Below are positions 45,380 through 56,870 of a stretch of DNA of 64,000 nucleotides, piece by piece; the stretch's first letter is position 1, and every line of letters starts with the position of its first letter. The position numbers and the translations under genes are program-made. The stretch is from Melastoma dodecandrum (lineage: Eukaryota > Streptophyta > Magnoliopsida > Myrtales > Melastomataceae), in assembly GCA_029817715.1 (NCBI GenBank), contig JARUPY010000154.1, forward strand, positions 151,501 to 215,500, in the 5' to 3' direction. The notes beneath the pieces were generated by a model. It worked only from the letters and a program-made list of their open reading frames with translations, was not told the origin of the DNA and did not search any database.

Positions 45380-48300
45380 ATGGAGATCGACTTCGACGAG
45401 TACAAATTGCGCTGCGAGCTCCGCGGCCACGAAGACGATGTACTCTTCCCGAATTCCGACCGCGTTGATTCATTCTTTCGTCCCCCCTTGTTGATTCTGA
45501 TCTCGAAATCTGTTTATTTTTTCCTGTATGTGTTTCGGATTGTTGCTTTCTTGAATGTAGTCCCGAAGACTTTTGACTGTGATTGGACTCGACTGAGTCT
45601 CTTCATCTTGTTTGTTTTCTCTTCGTGATTAGGTTCGTGGAATATGCCTGTGTGGCAGCGGTGACATAGCCACGTCATCGCGTGACAGAACGGTGAGGGT
45701 GTGGGATGTCAATCCAACGGACAAGCGGAAGTACGAGGCGTCTAAGGTATTGTTGGGGCACACGAGCTTCGTTGGGCCCCTGGCATACATATCACCAAAT
45801 GATAAGTTCCCGGAGGGGGGAATCGTGTCTGGAGGAATGGACACAATGGTTATGGTCTGGGACTTGAGGAGTGTTGCTAGAGTTGAGACATTGAAGGGCC
45901 ACCAGATGCAGGTGACGGGGATCGCTTTGGATAATGGTGATGTCGTGTCTTGCTCCATGGATGGGTAAGATCTATGTCTTGTCTGCTTCTCCGTGTGTTT
46001 CACTTCGGATGAATATGCTCAGTGCCCAAGGCCGAGCGCTTCCCTCTTGAGTCATGGGGTGGCGTGGTATTCCACGGGGAAGGTTTTATCGTGGCGCACT
46101 ATGTGCGTTGGGCACACATGAAAAAATTGCCATTTTAGGGCCTCCATGGCCTCTCTGCTGCTTTAGTCTTGCAGTCAGAGTGAGGGATTGCCCTACATTG
46201 TAATTAGTTTTCACTTGATCTGATAGTGCAATGATGCTTCTAGAGGCAAATTCATGAGATTTTCCGGCCTGCTTTCATTTCAGTTCTCTGAGGCGATGGC
46301 GGAATGGAAAAAGTGTCAAGGTCCTGGAGGCCCACAAGGCCCCGGTGCAAGCAATTATCAGGCTTCAATCAGGGGAGCTTGTCACAGGTAGAACTATGAT
46401 ATAGTCAAATTTTAGTACTGTTGTGCATGCCTTTGTCATTTCTTGAAAGTTTAAGGATGTCTCCTAATTGATGCCACACACATTCTCTTACATCCTTTGG
46501 AGCAATTATTTTTGGTATGCTCCAATGTTTTTCTCTCCTTTAATGGTGTCTCTGTGTCTGTGAAAGGCAAGGATTATTGTGTATACCAATATTCTTTATT
46601 TTCTAATTAGTCTGAACTATCTGGCGAGTATGGAAGGGGCTCCCAGTCCAGCGGCAAGCCTTGTGCCCCTGTAAAGTGTGGGATGCTCAAAGATCAGACT
46701 TCTGATGCTCCCTTTTGCATCACATTGAGGCATCTTTTTTTTTTAAACCATTTTGGCAGCTTGAATGCTCCAATTTCTCGAATCAGCTTCCCTTTCCAAA
46801 TTGAATCTCTTTTGATTTAATGTTTGTTGTTTATCCACGAAATCAGACTGACTTTTACAATTTTTTGTAGTTATTTAAATCATTAGGTATGCTGCAATCA
46901 TGAAACTGACTATAGGGTTCATCATTATGTTATAATCCGGTTCATTGTGCTGTCTGATCATGCAGGTTCTACTGACACGACAATCAAGATTTGGAGGGAT
47001 GGGACATGCACTCAAACACTTACGGGGCACACAGGTTCCTTTTTATTAATTGATTCCCATAAGCAAAATCTTCTGTAATTAGACTGTCCCCGCAAATTAG
47101 GCTATATGTGGTTTTCCGAAACAAGGACAACCCGATATTGGAGTTAAATTTCAGTGATTGTGGAGGGACTACGTTGAAATTCCTCTTAATTATATTGCTT
47201 TATGTCCAGGTGGAGGTCTGATAGCTGCATGTTGTGAAGATGGCATAACTTTTAATTTATTGCTTGTGCTCGAGCAAATAAGAATATCAGTAATGTTGAT
47301 TTTATTTTGTGGATAAGATATATTGTACTAATTCAGTTTATCATAGTGCAGATACAGTTCGAGGCTTGGCCCCAATGCATGGCTTGGGAATACTTTCTGC
47401 ATCCCATGATGGGTAGGCTTTTCCTTGGTTTTTGTTGGATGTTCCTAGACTAATCCACTATTTTTTAAATAGGATAATTTTTATATATGCTATCTGAAAT
47501 TTTTCCGAACAAATGCATTATAATGTGGTTTTCTAGGTTGCAATGAGCAAATATACTGGCCACATCATGCTGATCCATAAAAACACCGCATGTGATTTTG
47601 GATAAAACATGTTTTTTTTTTTGTTTTCTGTTTTTTTGTTTTGCATAGCTTTCATTAGAGTTACTTATAAAAAAAACATGTTTTGAAGGGTCAACATTGT
47701 CTGAAACTGAAGCATCCTTATTTTCTGAATTTTTGGAGAAAAAAAACCATGGTTTCGTGTCAATGAAGAGAAAATGTCTCATCTGTAAAGTGTGGTTTCT
47801 ATCAACAGTCCTGTTTGTTAGATTGTCAGTTTTCAGAATTAGTTTCTTCTGAGTATATTAATAACTCTGATTGTGGCTGGGTTCTCTCATGTCTAATTTA
47901 CTCTGTACACATTTAGCTGATCATTTGTCTACCTGGAACAGTTGTGTCAGGTTGTGGGCTATGAGCGGAGAGGTTTTAATGGAGATGGCTGGCCATTCTT
48001 CCATTGTGTACTCTGTTGATTCGCACGTTTCTGGTCTCATAGTCAGTGGCAGCGAAGATCGCTTCGTTAAAGTATGGAAAGGTGATTGTTCCTGGTTTCA
48101 GAGTTCTTTTTCATCGTGGTTTCTGATTGTTCGCTGATAAGCTTGCCTAGTATTTTACTTTGAATATTAAGCCAAAAGTCAGGCAAAATCCACTTCAAAC
48201 ATGTTTGAGTCCAGTTATCTCATAGGAGTCCCCTTTGAGAAAATTAGAGAAAGTAGAATAGCCTTTACCACTAATAAGATGATTTTGGATGTCTGTAGAA

Positions 48301-51300
48301 TTTGTAGTACTTGCTCCGTGGATAGGATTGCACGGTTCCCTTTAGCAAATACTCGGAGGGGGTGAAATCTTTGTCAGCTTAACCATGTAGAGTTCTGCAT
48401 ATGCTTTAAGGCTTTGATATGATACTATAGATCAATCAGTTTTTAGTGCCATTTTTTGTGATCTGTTCAGAGTAAGAAGTGTTGTATCTTTTAAAAGTGG
48501 ATTGTCTATTTTTTCAGATGGGGTTTGTGTTCAGAGTATTGAGCATCCTGGATGCATCTGGGATGTAAAATTCTTGGATGACGGGGACATTGTTACAGCA
48601 TGCTCTGATGGTGTTGTTCGTATTTGGACAAGAAAAAATGACAAGACTGCTGATTCAGCAGAGCTTGATTTGTTCGCATCAGAGCTATCCACATACAAGC
48701 TCAGCAGGTACTATTTCTCATTTGTCATCCATCAGATTGATGTGTCTGACATCTGCACATGATGAGGCCACACACTTATGATTTCTTTTTTGTATTTGGG
48801 GAATACTCGGAGATTGTCAATTTTTATCTGTAGGCTACCTGTATTGTCACTAGTTGATTGGCATTTACTTTTGAAACTGGCTGTATCGTTATGTTAGGTT
48901 GTTGACCTTGAGTGTTTGTCTTTTGTCTGGTCAGCAACATGCCAAAGTGACCTAGTAATTAAACGACTGTGGATACAATGTGCAAATTTATGATAAGTGG
49001 TTCCAGTACAAGTTGTTAGGATTTTTCTTACCATCTATTGTGTCAGGAAGAGGGTTGGTGGACTAAAGCTAGAAGAATTACCGGGGATAGAGGCTTTGCA
49101 TGTTCCAGGTTTTGCTTTATGCTGTACAATCATTTTAGAGGGCTGTGGCATGAAAAATTCTGTAACACCATGTGCTACATCCTACATGTGTTTCCATTCA
49201 AATACATGTGATTTTTTTTTGTTCTTTCTAGGAACTAGTGATGGCCAGACAAAAGTAATCAGGGAAGGAGACAATGGAGTGGCATATGCATGGAATTCAG
49301 GCGAGATGAAATGGGAGAAAGTACTATATCTTTGCCTAGAAGTTTTCACTTAAAGTTACCTTTTGAAGTACTTCAAAATTCTAGTTTGCGACCTTTTCCA
49401 TGAGTCATATCCCATTGCATGCTTTATCCTCCTATTCATTGAATCATACATTTATTGTCTTTGCATGGAAGAAACATAATTTTTCCATGTACTTATCTAA
49501 GAGAAAGATCTCCTTTCTTTAATAATATATTCTTTGTAGTCGGTTGGGATACTTTACAAGTGCTTTTCAATTTGAAAATGGGTGACCTTCGATTCTGAAT
49601 GACCTGCTTTATGTTGTTACTGCTGTGATGAATCCATGTATATGACCAGTAATTCAGAACTTACCTCATATTGCCCGTCTGCTGTTCCAAAATTTAAAAA
49701 CAAAAAAGAAATTCGGTTGGTTATTTCAGCAGTCATTTTTTTTGCTTGCCTGCTCATCGGGTCTTTTACAAATGCTTATTCTTCCTCTTGTTTGAATTTA
49801 TTCCCTCGTTTACTCTGTTTCTTTTACTTCTTCAGATTGGTGAAGTTGTTGATGGACCAGATGATAGCATGAAACAGCCTGTCATTGATGGCGTCCAATA
49901 TGATTATGGTCCACCTCTAATTTCTAGATCATTTTATATTATCGAGTTTCTTTCATGTATCCTTAATGTTAATCTGGGCTTTTCTTGTTTACAGTTTTTG
50001 ATGTGGATATTGGAGATGGGGAGCCTGTCCGCAAGTTACCGTACAACCGATCAGGTCCTGTTATCCTGAAGGGAATATCTATCACCGCGTCATATAGTAG
50101 TTTTTTTTATGGTATCATTTGTTAAGATTTCTTACTCAGCATAATTTACCGAGATTTATGATCATTTCAGACAACCCATATGATACAGCTGATAAGTGGC
50201 TCCTTAAGGAGAATCTTCCTCTTTCTTACCGTCAACAAGTGGTGGAGTTCATACTTGCAAATACTGGGCAAAGCAACTTCACACCTAATTCCTCATTTCG
50301 TGATCCCTATACTGGTGGTTAGTGTAACACATTTGCCACATGGGGCACACTCAATATTTTCATACTTGTACCCTTACCAATTGGCGACATGATCTCTATT
50401 TCCCAGCTAGTGCTTATGTTCCTGGGGAGTCTTCATTTATGGCTGGTATGATGTTAACACTCATTTGAGTTTCCTCTTTAATGCTTACCAAGATTCTATT
50501 ATGTGCTATGCTGCTAAGATTTTCTTTAGCGTGTCCTAATTCACATCTGATGCCTTGTTCTCAGCTAAACCAGGAAAACCAAGCTTCAAGCATATTCCAA
50601 AGGTAGATTTTATCATCTACATTCTTTAAGAAAATCTTGTGGTATGTTATTCTTATGACTAAGTTAAGCAAAATGCCTCAGCCGTTTGGGATTTTTCATC
50701 GTGAATTCTTAACCTTATGAAATAATTTCAAACTGTTTTCATGTGAAATTCAACATTGCTTTTATATTTTATTGTGGAGTGTAATTTGTTAATGTTCGCT
50801 AGCTTTAGAATTTTTCAGGAAATAATTTAACCAAAGTTTGGAAATAAAATGTGGATTGGTGTGTGGATATTAAGAGAACACCTATTGAAAATTTTTGGAT
50901 CAATGCTTCCGAATGGCTATCCCCACTGCTTGTTTTGTCTATGGTAATTTTTCTTATATTGCTTTTATTTTATTTTTTATTTTTTTTCTTTCTTTGTTTT
51001 TAGGTTGCTACTTTTATGACTTGATATTGCGATCATTTTTGTGTTTTTTAATTGTATACTTGTAATTGAATTTATAAAGTTAATATATTTGTGCCATCGT
51101 TGTGGCGCCTTCAGAAAGGAATGCTTGTTTTCGATGTGGCTCAATATGATGGGATCCTCAGAAAGGTCTTCGAGTTTAATAGTACGTTATCATCTGACCA
51201 GGTAGGTTTTCCCACTTGGCAGATGCATTAATGATTAGTTCATAGACTGAAGTCAGACTGATAATTTTATGTCTATCTTTTGAAGCATAAAAGAAAGGTG

Positions 51301-53338
51301 ACCATGAGCAACGTGGAGACTGCAAGATTGGAAGCTCTTGTTAAGACTTTGAAGGATACTTCGCACTACCATTCAAACACAATTGTGGATGTTGACATAA
51401 CCTTGTTGCTTCATTTGCTAGAATCATGGCCCGATGAAACAATTTTTCCCGGTTAGTTGTTAATTATATATTTAGTATGATCTTCAACCATGGTCTTTAA
51501 ACAAACGGTTCCATTCAGGCTATTGAAAGGTACAATAATTATTATTGATGGAACTGAACTCATTGAATTGCCTTGTCTTGTTTTGATATCCTACGACACT
51601 AGTTTGCTGCATCTTTATTGCCTGTACAAATGTGTAGTGGTGCTGAGGCAGTGAAGAAAAGAGATTTGCATCTTGTAGGATTAGGAATCTAATTGTGTTT
51701 CTTGAGTTGCATGATACTTATTCGTGTTTTCTATTTCTGCAGTGTTTGATCTTCTAAGGATGGCTGTTCTACATCCTGATGGTTCAGCTGGACTTTTGAA
51801 ACATATTAACAGCTCAACTGGTAATAATTGTTATCAATGTCCAACTTGATCTTATGCTTGGATATTGATCTCGGTTCGAGTATCTTGGTCAACCGAAAGC
51901 TCCTTTAAGATAATAGGTCTCTTATTTCTTAGACATGTTTTGCTATAGCGATGAGGAACTTAGTTCCAAATTAGTGTTGGTCGTGAAAATATTTCGCATT
52001 TTAAGGCATCTACTTTAGAAATTTCTGAAATAATGTCCCGAACTTGAGTTTTATTCCCGAACTCGGCTTTTATAACGTCAGGTTCACCTTAACTCAAACT
52101 CGGCTTTTTAAGAGAGGAGTTCCTTGAGAAATAATAAGGGAGCCAACTCATGTAAAAAAGCTTAAGTTCCTCGAACTCTGTTTTAAAAAAAAAACAGAGT
52201 TCGTTAAGGAGTATAATCGGCTTTATAAAAGCCAAATTCAGGGCATTATTTCAGAAATTTTGAAAGTGTGTGACCTATATTGCGAAATATTTTCGCGACT
52301 AATACTAATCAGGAACAAAACTCTAGTGATGAGCTTGTTCTACATGACAGGTTATTACTAACTATTTGTATCTCTCATGATAATTTGTTTCTCCTTTTTG
52401 TCCATAGACATTTTTGTGGCTATACTTAAGAAAGCGACCGGGAACTCTAGTGCTATGGCAAATTTCTTAACCAGCATACGAGTTGTTGTTAATCTTTTCA
52501 AGAATTCAGCCTTCTTCGGTTTCCTTCAACAGCATCGCAGCGAGGTTGGTGTGATCACGAGGGAAAAAACAGAAGTAAAAAGGAAGGCCACCTTTACGTT
52601 GAAAGTTGATTTTTCGCTTTCTTGTGCTTTGGCTTGTTGCAGATTCTTGATGCATATTCAAGTTGTTGTTTGACATCAAACAAGAATTTGCAGTTGTCTT
52701 ACTCGACATTATTATTAAAGTATGATTATTCTTGGGCTTCTCTCTCTTTAATTTATGCCCATGTCATAATGGATTTCTATTATCTTGCATGAAGGTGACA
52801 AATTATTAATGAAGTGCTAATGTATATTGCAGTTATGCGGTCCTGTTAATTGAGAAGAAGGATCGAGATGGCCAATCTCAAGTCCTTTCTGCAGCGCTTG
52901 AGGTGTGACAAACTCTGGCCTGTCTTTCGATATGTTGTCTGCTAGGAAATTCTGTGCTTCTAATGCTTTCTCTTTTCACAGGTTGCAGAGCAGGAATGTC
53001 GAGAGGTTGATGCGAGATTTCGGGCCTTGGTGGCCATTGGATCATTGGTATGGCTCTACCATAAGTTTTCTTTTCTGATATCAGTGTCTTTACTCTTTTT
53101 TTTTTGCCTTGGAGCACCGAAAGGATAGTCCTGACCGGTTGCAGCCCCTGACGGGAATGATTATTGATGTCAATTGATACAACATTGCACATGCTTTGAT
53201 CAGATGTTGGATGGGTCAGTTAAGCAAATAGCTTTGGACTTTGACGTCGCGAGTATTGCTGCAGCAGCCAGGACTTCCAAGGAGACCAAGATTGTTGAAA
53301 TCGGAGCTGATATTGGAGCTCTAATCAGGCAGAATTAA
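45380..53338 (+). CDS. PLAA: Phospholipase A2-activating protein homologue (PLAA/DOA1)
   Basis: Twenty-two exons: 45380-45439, 45633-45964, 46284-46387, 46966-47034, 47352-47412, 47942-48081, 48518-48707, 49047-49108, 49232-49320, 49836-49908, 49995-50054, 50171-50317, 50407-50445, 50565-50602, 51115-51201, 51286-51451, 51743-51820, 52408-52544, 52643-52719, 52833-52902, 52982-53047, 53204-53338; 759 residues. PLAA/Doa1/Ufd3 binds ubiquitin and the AAA ATPase CDC48/p97 and steers ubiquitin-dependent sorting and turnover. Residues 1-300 form a seven-blade WD40 propeller (VRVWDV, VMVWDL, IKIWRD, VRLWAM, VKVWKD, VRIWTR); about 370-462 is the ubiquitin-binding PFU domain (VFDVDIGDGEPVRKLPYNRS); about 489-759 is the CDC48-binding PUL domain. 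Frame closes over every junction, all GT-AG. Intron 17 holds a MITE. Confidence 0.95.
51956..52323. mobile_element. MITE, Mutator-like, in PLAA intron 17
   Basis: 368 bp with long terminal inverted repeats. The left end GAACTTAGTTCCAAATTAG and the reverse-complemented right end GAGTTTTGTTCCTGATTAG align, and the match continues inwards for about 85 bp, including GAAAATATTTCGCA and AAATTTCTGAAATAATG. The flanks TAGCGATGAG (51946-51955) and TAGTGATGAG (52324-52333) fit a 9-10-bp target duplication, which points to the Mutator group. No coding capacity. A second hairpin with ACTCTGTTTT/AAAACAGAGT arms lies in the middle. Confidence 0.75.
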
Positions 53339-54616
53339 GCAATATCGCCAAGGGGTGAGACCGGTTGCATCGAATGGCCTCTTATTTTATTTTTTTATTC
53401 ATGAGGTCAGCTTGATGACGCCTTTTTACGCATAATATCCACGAAAAGCAGAGGACGGAAGCAGGACGGAAGCGAGTCGATACATGGCATGGACAGGTAT
53501 GTCGGCATGTCAACAAAAAGTCTGCATAGGTAATATTCAGTCATCGTCTTATGGCGGGTGAGGAGGGAAGAGTTAAGAATGAAGATGATTTATGTGAGTG
53601 ATGAAGTTTACCCTTTCCTAGATGACGATTGTGTACCATTAGCATGATTAGTTGACCGCTTGATAAGGTTCTTTATCTAATGTTTCAACCTTTGTGGATT
53701 TCTGAAAGAAGTTCGGTGGTCTAACTTGTGGGTTGAGGTGGGAATGAGTAGTAGTTGACTGGGGGTGATCTGTTGATGATGTCATGTCATATGTCATTGT
53801 TGGAGGGGGAGGGGGTGTTGGTAAATGCTTAATGAAGGAGGATGGAGATGGTGATGGGGATTAGGAATCGTGATTGATCCAGCTAAACTGCCCTGTTTCG
53901 TGTGATGCACGTCTCTCGTTAATATTATTATTGTCAACGTCTCCACCTACCGGGAAAAATAAAAAAAGGAAAAAATCGAAATTCAACGAGACTACCTGGT
54001 TCATTAACTTTTTTTTAAATAGGTGACTCGTGGGTTTTGGTTACATTCCTTATTTTCCCCAATTCATAACATATAGGGTGTGGATGTGGGTGTTGTTGTA
54101 ACGAAGATGATGTGGGGTTTGGTGGGAGGGCACTGGGAATAACAACAACGAATGGATCGTCGTTATGCATTTTTTTGGGAATGTGGTGGGGGAAGTGTCC
54201 AAAACATTCGGTGGTGTGTTTTGATTTTTGTTTGACTATGGTGCTTTTTGTTGACTTAAATAAGTTGCATTTCCCATACTCCCCCCCTCCGGGGTCAAAA
54301 TTGGTAAAATAGTAAAAAGGAATGAGTAGTTTATGAGGATGGTTGAGAGACTAATTTGGTACAAAAGAATAATTAATTACGATTGTATAGTAGAATAATG
54401 TCGTTTGACTAATATTTTATGAGACGAAAGAGATGGGTGGGTTGTTTTCTTTTCCGGAGGGAGGGAGGGAGAAGAGATAAGCGTTGAAAGGCCGCCTTGT
54501 TCGTTTCTGGAGTAGTATTAGTAGTAGTAGCTTCTGTGGCTTGTTGTTGAATTGGAGGAGTGCGTTGTGCGAGTGCATGGTGTAATCAAGAAAGATAGGT
54601 GGCGTCCCTCCAAGTC
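53339..54616. other. PLAA 3' UTR and MATE upstream region
   Basis: No gene seen. The MATE leader may include an untranslated or coding first exon, since an acceptor-like AG lies at 54597-54598. Confidence 0.45.
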
Positions 54617-56611
54617 ATGACCGTCAAGAAGTTCGTGGACGAGTCTAAGAAGACTTGGGAGATCGCCGCTCCCGCTATCCTCACCGCCGTTTTTCAGTTT
54701 TCCATTGCTTTCATTTCCTCCGCCTTCGCCGGTCACATTGGCGATCTCGAGCTCGCTGCCGTCGCCGTCTCCGAGAACGTCTTGGAGGGTTTCGTCTATG
54801 GCGTCATGGTCAGTTCCTCCTACTACTACTTGTTCGTCCTCTCATCCCCCAGGATTTTCTTATTCATTCATTCATTCTTGAGGTTACTTTTTTGTACCAA
54901 GCAGCTGGGGATGGGAAGTGCCCTCGAGACGCTCTGCGGCCAGGCCGTCGGAGCTGGCAAGCCTCACATGCTTGGGATCTACATGCAGCGATCCTGCATC
55001 ATAACCTTCGTCACTGCCCTCTGCCTCGTCCCTGTTTATGTCTTTGCGTCCCCCCTGCTCCAGCTGTTCCGTCAGGACAAGGAGATCTCCGAGATTGCCG
55101 GGAAATTCTCTGTATGGGTGCTCCCCCAGATTTTCGCTTACGCCTTCAATTTCCCCATCCAAAAGTTCCTCCTGTCCCAGACCAAGGTCTGGGTCATGAC
55201 CATTATCTCGGCGGTGGCTGTCGTTTTACACATCGGGCTGAATATCGTGTTCATTAGTTGGCTCAACATGGGCCTGGTGGGCGTGGCTTTAGCTGGGAAT
55301 ATATCCTGGTGGTTCATCGTCATTGTGCAGTTCGTATACGTGACCTCAGGTCGCTTCCCGGAGGCTTGGACCGGCTTCTCTTTGCTTGCTTTCAAGTCCT
55401 TGACTAGTTTCATCAAACTCTCCTTAGCATCTGCAGTTATGTTATGGTTAGTGAACGCGGTTAAAGACTCGGTACTCTTACCGCAATCTTTCAATGTGTT
55501 ATAAATTCGAATTTTTGGGCGTGCGCAGCTTGGAGCTATGGTATTACACCGCTGTCATTCTCATGGTTGGAGGCTTGAAGAATCCGAAAATTGCTGTCGA
55601 TTCCATCTCCATCTGGTAGATACCTCATGTTGATGAATTCATTCGTGTGTTCGCACATTTTACTGAATGGTCATTTCTATCGACTATTTTTGCAGCATTA
55701 ACTTTCTTTCCTGGGCACTAATGATCACCCTGGGTTTCAACGCCTCTGTGAGGTTAGTTAGTTAGTTAGTGTGCTAATTTATTCTCGATATTTGTCTTCC
55801 AACTAATCCTGCTGAGCAACTAATAAATTCACAGTGTAAGAGTATCGAATGAGATTGGGGCTGGGGACTCCAAAGCGGCGAAATACTCAGTTGGAATCAA
55901 CTTGCTGACTTCCACAGCCATTGCTCTTTTCTTTACCATAGCTATTTGCGCAAGCACAAATCACTTCCCTATGGTTTTCAGTCACAATGACACCGTTGTC
56001 AAGGAAGCCGCCAAGCTGACCTACTTATTGGCAGCGGCAATCTTCCTCAATGGCATCCTACCTGTGCTCCACGGTACTTTACTCAACTATCATGCTGTCC
56101 CTGCAGTGATCGCTGATTTGTGCCTCACGTTTCCATGGTTGGTGCTTGAGCAACTTGCAGGAGTGGCGGTAGGAGTGGGATGGCAGGTCAGTGTTGCCGT
56201 TATAAACTTGGTGTGTTATTACATCCTCGGACTCCCAATAGGTGCCTTGCTCGGATTTAAATTTGGGCTAAACGTCCGTGGAGTTTGGATTGGGATGCTC
56301 CTTGGTAGCTTGGTCCAGGTCATTATCTTGCTGTTCATCGTGTACCATGCGAACTGGAACAAAGAGGTATACTACTACTACTTGGGCAACTACCTGTTTC
56401 TCTTCATAGAGAAGTTAATTTTGATTTCGTTCGTGTCTCTCAGGTAATGAAAGCTGAAATACGTATGATGACGTACGATGACGAGGAAAATGATCGTGGC
56501 AACTCGCGAGACCCTCCAGCGGATGATCGTAACAACTCGCGAGACCCTCCGGCGGGTGATCTTAACAACTCGCGTGACCTTCCAGCAGATTCCAACTCAA
56601 CGAGGTCATGA
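54617..56611 (+). CDS. MATE efflux transporter (DETOXIFICATION family)
   Basis: Seven exons: 54617-54808, 54905-55446, 55529-55615, 55696-55752, 55835-56073, 56161-56366, 56444-56611; 496 residues. MATE proteins use proton or sodium gradients to export organic compounds across plasma or vacuolar membranes. About twelve membrane spans are visible. Family motifs: SAFAGHIGDLELAAVAV, LGMGSALETLCGQAVGAGK, NFPIQKFLLSQTKV, SVRVSNEIGAGDSKAAKY, ILPVLHGVAVGVGWQ. The hydrophilic tail carries three 11-residue repeats (NSRDPPAD-like). The start is the first ATG after an in-frame TAG; it leaves only about ten residues before the conserved SKKTWEIAAPAI, shorter than most relatives, so an upstream exon is possible. 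Intron 1 is 96 bp, stop-free and in frame. Substrate unknown. Confidence 0.92.
56489..56587 (+). repeat. 33-bp tandem repeat in the MATE tail
   Basis: Three 33-bp units (56489-56521, 56522-56554, 56555-56587) with a shared AACTCGCG core, each encoding N-N/G-N-S-R-D-P/L-P-A-D/G-type residues. The length is a multiple of three, so copy number can vary without a frameshift. Confidence 0.8.
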
Positions 56612-56870
56612 CTTCTACATGATGAGTTAGGTCGCAGCATTTTTTTTTTCCTTCAAAGATGCCAATGTGTTTTAGTGACAAATAATTTTGCTTCTTGTTT
56701 AACTTTAAAGTATTTATTTAAGGATGCATTTTTTGGGGTTGGCCCGATCGATTGTTGCATTCTGCCCAAATTTGTGACGGTACCAATTACTTCGGTTATT
56801 ATCATATTAACACCATTACATCACAAGACTAAGCCGCGATTGTCTTAAGAGCTTCCACCGAGCTTCTATC

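Noticed and set aside
48997..49353. 118-codon frame running through a PLAA intron
   Set aside because: It is exons 8 and 9 plus the unspliced intron between them; the spliced model restores the conserved sequence.
54599..54616. GTG at 54599 as MATE start
   Set aside because: Non-ATG starts are rare in plants, and an in-frame TAG lies directly upstream; the ATG at 54617 is preferred.
54655..55257. Second plus-strand frame of 200 codons in the MATE gene
   Set aside because: Out-of-frame reading of exons 1-2; it lacks membrane segments.
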